DNA of 36,443 nt from Candidatus Mediterraneibacter gallistercoris. Its GTDB lineage: Bacteria > Bacillota_A > Clostridia > Lachnospirales > Lachnospiraceae. Positions 33,141 through 36,443 of the stretch are shown here, piece after piece. The position numbers and the translations under genes were made by a program. Location: positions 1 to 36,443 of the forward strand of contig DWWI01000199.1 in the NCBI GenBank assembly GCA_019119745.1. The letters run 5' to 3'. How positions within the stretch are numbered: the stretch's first letter is position 1; the number at the start of each line of letters is the position of its first letter. The notes under the pieces were generated by a model. That model searched no databases. It was not told where the DNA came from and saw only the letters and a list, made by a program, of their open reading frames with translations.

Positions 33141-33385
33141 ATGTTCTTCCCGTAGATTGTTTTCGTGCTCACGCCGGGCAGCATCCCCAGTTTGCCGGAG
33201 AGAGCACTGATAATATTGTTGGGGGCGTCCATCGCCACACTGATGACGTGGATCCCTTTTTCCCTGTAAGGAATCCCCATTCTGCCGATTACATATTCCC
33301 CGTATTCGGTCAGCAGATGGTTGAGTTCATCGACAGATTTCCTTGACTCAAGGATGATGCCGATGAGAGCGATTCTTGTCTCCAT
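33137..33385 (-). CDS. TM1266-type iron-only hydrogenase system regulator
   Basis: The 82-residue protein has the ferredoxin/ACT-like pattern of the TM1266 family: TRIALIGIILE at the start, GEYVIGRMGIPYREKGI in the middle and LSGKLGMLPGVSTKT at the end. Members are found beside hydE, hydF and hydG and are thought to regulate the system, by an unknown mechanism. AGGAGG (33391-33396) lies 5 nt before the start. The terminator of the leader lies just upstream of that. Confidence 0.92.
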   Translation of the reverse strand: METRIALIGIILESRKSVDELNHLLTEYGEYVIGRMGIPYREKGIHVISVAMDAPNNIISALSGKLGMLPGVSTKTIYGKNI

Positions 33386-33402
33386 AAAATCCTCCTATTA
33401 TG

Positions 33403-33565
33403 AAAAAAACAGCGCCTCAAGGCGCTGTGGTATCAAAAGTAAAGAGGAAAATCTCCTCTATATTACTTCCGTATGTGCGCCTTATTGCGCAGGTCGTCTG
33501 GTCACGGCCTTTGCAGTCAGAACGTATGTCTTCTAAAGTATACCATGCGAAAAAATATTATACAA
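33403..33565 (-). promoter_or_regulatory. Leader of the hyd operon: promoter, folded RNA and intrinsic terminator
   Basis: On the minus strand TTGTAT (33565-33560) and TATACT (33542-33537, TGG extended) are 17 nt apart. The leader of about 125 nt then carries TGCGC/GCGCA, an AGAGGA/TCCTCT hairpin extended by AGTAA/TTACT, and an intrinsic terminator ACAGCGCC/GGCGCTGT (33409-33428) followed by seven T. The terminator stands 7 nt before the AGGAGG of the TM1266 gene. A terminator between promoter and first gene implies attenuation or a separate small RNA. I could not match it to a riboswitch class. Confidence 0.75.
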
Positions 33566-33617
33566 GAAAATGTTGCTGCCGGTAAGAGGAAAAGGAACTG
33601 GATTTTATATGGAAAGA

Positions 33618-33626
33618 TGGTATACT
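33618..33626 (+). promoter_or_regulatory. Extended -10 promoter of acyP, divergent from the hyd promoter
   Basis: TGG-TATACT (33618-33626) is the same extended -10 as the hyd promoter on the other strand, about 80 bp apart. No convincing -35 is seen. Confidence 0.55.
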
Positions 33627-33719
33627 GGTAAATATGGAACAGAAAAAACTCTTATGGACAGTTCTGCCGGTACAGCGGCAGACTGCGGACTAACAATAAC
33701 ATAAAGAGGAAGTGTTTAT

Positions 33720-33992
33720 ATGTCAGAAGTGAGAAAACATATTGTATTTCACGGAAGAGTTCAGGGTGTTGGATTTCGGTACACGGCAAAATATCTCGCA
33801 CTGTCCATGGATCTCACCGGATGGGTGCAGAATGAATGGGACGGAACAGTGACTATGGAGATACAGGGACGGGAGACACTGATTAACAAACTGCTTGTCG
33901 GATTGAATCACGACAGGTTTATAACCATCGAATGGATGGATACTACAGAGATCCCGCTTAGAGATGATGAAAGGAGTTTTTCCGTGAGGTGA
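33720..33992 (+). CDS. acyP: Acylphosphatase
   Basis: This small enzyme hydrolyses carboxyl-phosphate bonds such as acetyl phosphate. The 90-residue protein has GRVQGVGFR with the catalytic Arg20 and GWVQNEWDGTV with catalytic Asn38. The length is typical. AGAGGAAG lies about 9 nt before ATG 33720. A gap of 70 nt containing a small palindrome separates it from proC. Confidence 0.95.
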   Translation: MSEVRKHIVFHGRVQGVGFRYTAKYLALSMDLTGWVQNEWDGTVTMEIQGRETLINKLLVGLNHDRFITIEWMDTTEIPLRDDERSFSVR

Positions 33993-34011
33993 CGTCAGTC
34001 ACTGTTCGAAA

Positions 34012-34028
34012 TGTGACATTCTGTCACA
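34012..34028. promoter_or_regulatory. Small palindrome between acyP and proC
   Basis: TGTGACA-TTC-TGTCACA lies 20 nt after the acyP stop and 34 nt before proC. There is no T-run, so it is more likely an operator or RNA hairpin than a terminator. Confidence 0.4.
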
Positions 34029-34062
34029 AAAATATTAATAACATGAAGAGGAGAAGATAATA

Positions 34063-34872
34063 ATGAAAACAAACAGTATGAAATTAGGGTTTATCGGAAC
34101 AGGAAATATGGCAGGCGCTATTATGGGAGGAATCATAAAGAATGAAATCTTCCGGCCGGAAGAAATCATCGGAGCCGATATATCAGCAGCAGGGCGTGAG
34201 CGTGTAAAAGATATGTACCGTATCAATGTGACGGACAACAACAGAGAAGCAGCCGAAAAATCGGAAGTTCTTATACTATCTGTGAAGCCGCAGTACTATG
34301 CAGATGCTATTGCCGAGATTAAAGATTGTGTCAGTGAAGATCAGCTTATCATAACGATCGCGCCGGGCAAGACACTTTCATGGCTGGAGGAGCAGTTTGG
34401 AAAGCCGGTCAAAATCGTTCGTACCATGCCGAATACTCCGGCTCTCGTAGGTGAGGGAATGACTGCGGCATGTACAAACCAGTATGTGACAGAAGAAGAA
34501 AAAGAGTATGCACTTAGAATCCTTAAATCTTTTGGAAAAGTGGAGATCGTGCCTGAACATCTGATCGATGCCGTTGTGGCAGTGAGCGGAAGTTCCCCGG
34601 CATATGTATTCATGTTTATCGAGGCAATGGCGGATGCCGCTGTGGCTGAGGGAATGCCAAGACCGCAGGCTTACCAGTTCGCGGCTCAGGCAGTATACGG
34701 AAGTGCTAAGATGGTGATGGAGACGGGGAAACATCCGGGAGAATTAAAAGATATGGTTTGCTCTCCGGCAGGAACGACTATTGAGGCAGTACGTATTCTT
34801 GAAGAGAAAGGTTTCCGAAGTGCTGTGATCGAGGCAATGAAAGCGTGCGCTGACATGTCGAGAAATATGTAA
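34063..34872 (+). CDS. proC: Pyrroline-5-carboxylate reductase
   Basis: ProC makes the last step to proline using NAD(P)H. The 269-residue protein has the dinucleotide-binding GFIGTGNMAGAI near the N-terminus, RTMPNTPALVGEGM and the C-terminal SGSSPAYVFMFIEAMADAAV plus SPAGTTIEAV. GAGGAG lies 11 nt before ATG 34063; a second ATG six codons in (MKLGFIG) is also possible. trxB follows after 56 nt. Confidence 0.96.
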   Translation: MKTNSMKLGFIGTGNMAGAIMGGIIKNEIFRPEEIIGADISAAGRERVKDMYRINVTDNNREAAEKSEVLILSVKPQYYADAIAEIKDCVSEDQLIITIAPGKTLSWLEEQFGKPVKIVRTMPNTPALVGEGMTAACTNQYVTEEEKEYALRILKSFGKVEIVPEHLIDAVVAVSGSSPAYVFMFIEAMADAAVAEGMPRPQAYQFAAQAVYGSAKMVMETGKHPGELKDMVCSPAGTTIEAVRILEEKGFRSAVIEAMKACADMSRNM

Positions 34873-34928
34873 GCAGAGAACGGCGGAAAACGACGCCGTG
34901 TTGAAACTGCAGAAAGGAAAGATCATAT

Positions 34929-35852
34929 ATGGAAAAGACGGGGAATATCTATGATATTGGAATCATCGGCGGTGGAACTGCCGGGATGACAGCTGCCATC
35001 TACGGACAGCGTGCAGGAAAACAGACAATCATTATTGAAGGAAGTACATTCGGGGGACAGATCACCTCATCTCCTAATGTGGAAAATTATCCAGGTATTG
35101 CCAGTGTGAGCGGAAGTGAATTTTCCATGAATCTTCTGGATCAGGCCACAAAGCTGGGAGCTGAGACAGTGATGGAGCAGGTGACGGGAATCCGTGATGA
35201 GGGAAAAGAAAAGGTAATAGAGACTACGGGAAAAGAATACTCCTGCAGAAGTATTATTCTTGCTACAGGCGTAACACATCGCCATCTGGGAGTGCCGGGG
35301 GAGGAGCGCCTGACAGGAGCCGGAGTATCGTATTGCGCCACATGCGACGGAATGTTCTTTCGAGGAAGAGACGTGGCTGTCGTAGGCGGTGGAAGTACGG
35401 CTCTTCAGGACGCAGAGTTTCTGTCAAATTATTGCAGCAAGGTATATCTCATCCACCGCAGAGATGAATTCCGCGGCGAGGACAGCATTGTAAAACGGCT
35501 TGAAGGAAAAGAAAATGTAGAATTTGTTCTGAACACTACTGTAAAGGAAATTATCGGAGATACGGCGGTCGAAGGACTGATATTGAACGACAAGAAGACA
35601 GGAAAAGAATCTACGCTGAATGTGTCAGGTGTCTTTCTCGCTGTCGGACAGATTCCGAAGAATGAGGCATTTGCCGATACTGTAAAACTGGACGGCAGCG
35701 GCTTCATCCTCGCGGCTGAAGACTGCGTTACATCCCATCCGGGAATATTTGCCGCAGGGGACTGCCGCACCAAAGAAGTAAGACAGCTCACCACAGCGGC
35801 AGCTGACGGAGCGGTGGCGGCGCTGGCGGCGTGCAAATATATAGCGGAATGA
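34929..35852 (+). CDS. trxB: Thioredoxin reductase
   Basis: TrxB reduces thioredoxin with NADPH via FAD. The 307-residue protein has the FAD motif GGGTAGMTAAIYG, the redox pair CATC (Cys136, Cys139), the NADPH motif GGGSTA with HRRDEFR, and the C-terminal FAD contact FAAGDCR. GAAAGGA precedes ATG 34929. The length is normal. A large structured element starts 14 nt after its stop. Confidence 0.96.
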   Translation: MEKTGNIYDIGIIGGGTAGMTAAIYGQRAGKQTIIIEGSTFGGQITSSPNVENYPGIASVSGSEFSMNLLDQATKLGAETVMEQVTGIRDEGKEKVIETTGKEYSCRSIILATGVTHRHLGVPGEERLTGAGVSYCATCDGMFFRGRDVAVVGGGSTALQDAEFLSNYCSKVYLIHRRDEFRGEDSIVKRLEGKENVEFVLNTTVKEIIGDTAVEGLILNDKKTGKESTLNVSGVFLAVGQIPKNEAFADTVKLDGSGFILAAEDCVTSHPGIFAAGDCRTKEVRQLTTAAADGAVAALAACKYIAE

Positions 35853-35866
35853 ATTCGTGTTTATCT

Positions 35867-36198
35867 GAGAGGCATTTTCTCGATAAAACGTCCGAAAATT
35901 ACTCCAGAAATGACTCACGTATTCGGATCAGCCGGGAGTGCAATGCTTCCGGCTCCGGTTACAAAAGGAAGAAAAACTAATAACCCTGAAATATAGCTAA
36001 AAACAATCAGCCGGACGCACAACTCGCGATGTTCAAACAAGTCCGTCCGGCAGATCAACGCTATATCTCAGGGTTAAAGTTTATCTAACCTTTCTCCACA
36101 GTCACCGTCCGCATTACAATCCCACCTAATCTGAAAGGTGCATCATATAGGCTGTATCCATTTGATTTTCTGCGTTTTCTCAATCGGAAACGCCTCTC
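35867..36198 (+). ncRNA. Candidate structured RNA element, copy 2 (downstream of trxB)
   Basis: This 332-nt copy is closed by GAGAGGC (35867-35873) and GCCTCTC (36192-36198). It has a hairpin AGCCGG/CCGGCT (35930-35935, 35949-35954), CTCCGGTTACA, a stem AACCCTGAAATATAGC (35982-35997) with 36060-36075 (15 of 16 pairs), TAAAAACAATCA, and a stem GCCGGAC/GTCCGGC (36010-36016, 36045-36051) with AACTCGC in its loop. The downstream block CACAGTCACCGT is also shared with copy 1. Stems differ from copy 1 but still pair. It has the same strand and the same close position after a stop codon as copy 1. Confidence 0.65.
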
Positions 36199-36330
36199 CA
36201 ACAATCACTGAATTTACAAAAAACCGGTCGAAGGGGTGGGCTTTGTCAACAAAGTTCCGGCTGCGTCCCTTATTCAGTTATTATATCTTTGCTGCTGCAG
36301 CGGCATCTATTAAACAAACACGAATTGAAC

Positions 36331-36377
36331 AAAATCGCTACGCGATGGCCTGCGAAAGCTGTCGCATAGCGATTTTT
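36331..36377 (+). terminator. Intrinsic terminator near the right edge
   Basis: AAAATCGCTA-C-GCGA pairs with TCGC-A-TAGCGATTTT across a 15- to 20-nt loop, followed by a long T-run (36371-36385). It could end the trxB transcript after copy 2 of the structured element. Between 36199 and 36330 I see no gene. The last 60 bp hold nothing I can name. Confidence 0.8.
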
Positions 36378-36443
36378 TTGTTTTCTATAACAAAAACAGT
36401 GGAAAGCAAGTCCAAATAGAAGTATTGTTAAGTTACCACACAA

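Noticed and set aside
32109..33155. 348-codon plus-strand frame
   Set aside because: Shadow of hydE, which has its radical-SAM motif and operon context.
33403..33530. Known riboswitch (c-di-GMP, SAM, TPP, guanidine) in the hyd leader
   Set aside because: A short stretch resembles part of c-di-GMP-I, but the remaining conserved core of each class is missing.
36138..36419. 93-codon plus-strand frame near the right edge
   Set aside because: It runs through the structured element and the terminator stem, without a convincing ribosome binding site or domain.

Overview
The window looks like a chromosomal segment of a Lachnospiraceae-type gut Firmicute (Clostridium cluster XIVa). The grounds are consistent AGGAGG-type ribosome binding sites, extended -10 (TGn-TATAAT) promoters, moderate GC, separate pyrF-pyrK-pyrD-pyrE and purE-purM-purN-purD operons, an [FeFe]-hydrogenase maturation operon (hydE, hydG) and an ECF transporter S component. 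The assignment is by gene content and style only. No phage, insertion sequence, transposase or CRISPR array is visible.

Layout. 1-443: a 133-bp tandem repeat with two palindromes per unit, just upstream of an ANTAR regulator. 1.1-2.2 kb: dapF, then tRNA-Gln and tRNA-Pro on the minus strand. 2.5-6.7 kb: a small unknown protein, a membrane-anchored polysaccharide deacetylase, and a 913-residue Tet(M)/EF-G-like GTPase fused to a Rae1/YacP-type NYN nuclease domain. 6.8-8.5 kb: an ECF S component, then a zinc-ribbon/CD225 (dispanin) membrane protein with a DUF2752 protein. 8.6-12.1 kb: the late pyrimidine operon plus a 49-residue membrane peptide. 12.2-15.1 kb: VanZ-like protein, small membrane protein, and a long M29-type aminopeptidase. 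15.1-18.8 kb: purE, purM, purN, purD, with a folded repeat-like element between purE and purM. 19.3-22.5 kb: an unknown anchored protein, then DedA, a GT4 glycosyltransferase and a DUF374 acyltransferase, which suggest glycolipid or membrane-lipid work. 22.5-25.5 kb: an OmpR-type regulator and sensor kinase. 25.6-30.6 kb: AIM24, MoxR ATPase, DUF58 and transglutaminase proteins. 30.6-33.4 kb, minus strand: hydG, hydE and a TM1266-type regulator behind a leader ending in an intrinsic terminator. 33.7-35.9 kb: acyP, proC, trxB.

The two strongest points for novelty are these. First, two diverged copies (about 346 and 332 nt) of one structured element lie 14-16 nt after the stop codons of purD and trxB. 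They share short conserved blocks, while at least four stems differ in sequence but still pair in both copies. That is covariation, and it points to a selected fold, probably an RNA I do not recognise. Second, the fusion of a ribosome-protection-type GTPase to a Rae1-like A-site nuclease suggests one protein that enters the ribosomal A site and cuts mRNA there. Further regulatory structures are a terminator-bearing hyd leader, a terminator-like hairpin that covers the dedA ribosome binding site, and an inverted repeat interleaved with the promoter and ribosome binding site of the GTPase-nuclease gene.
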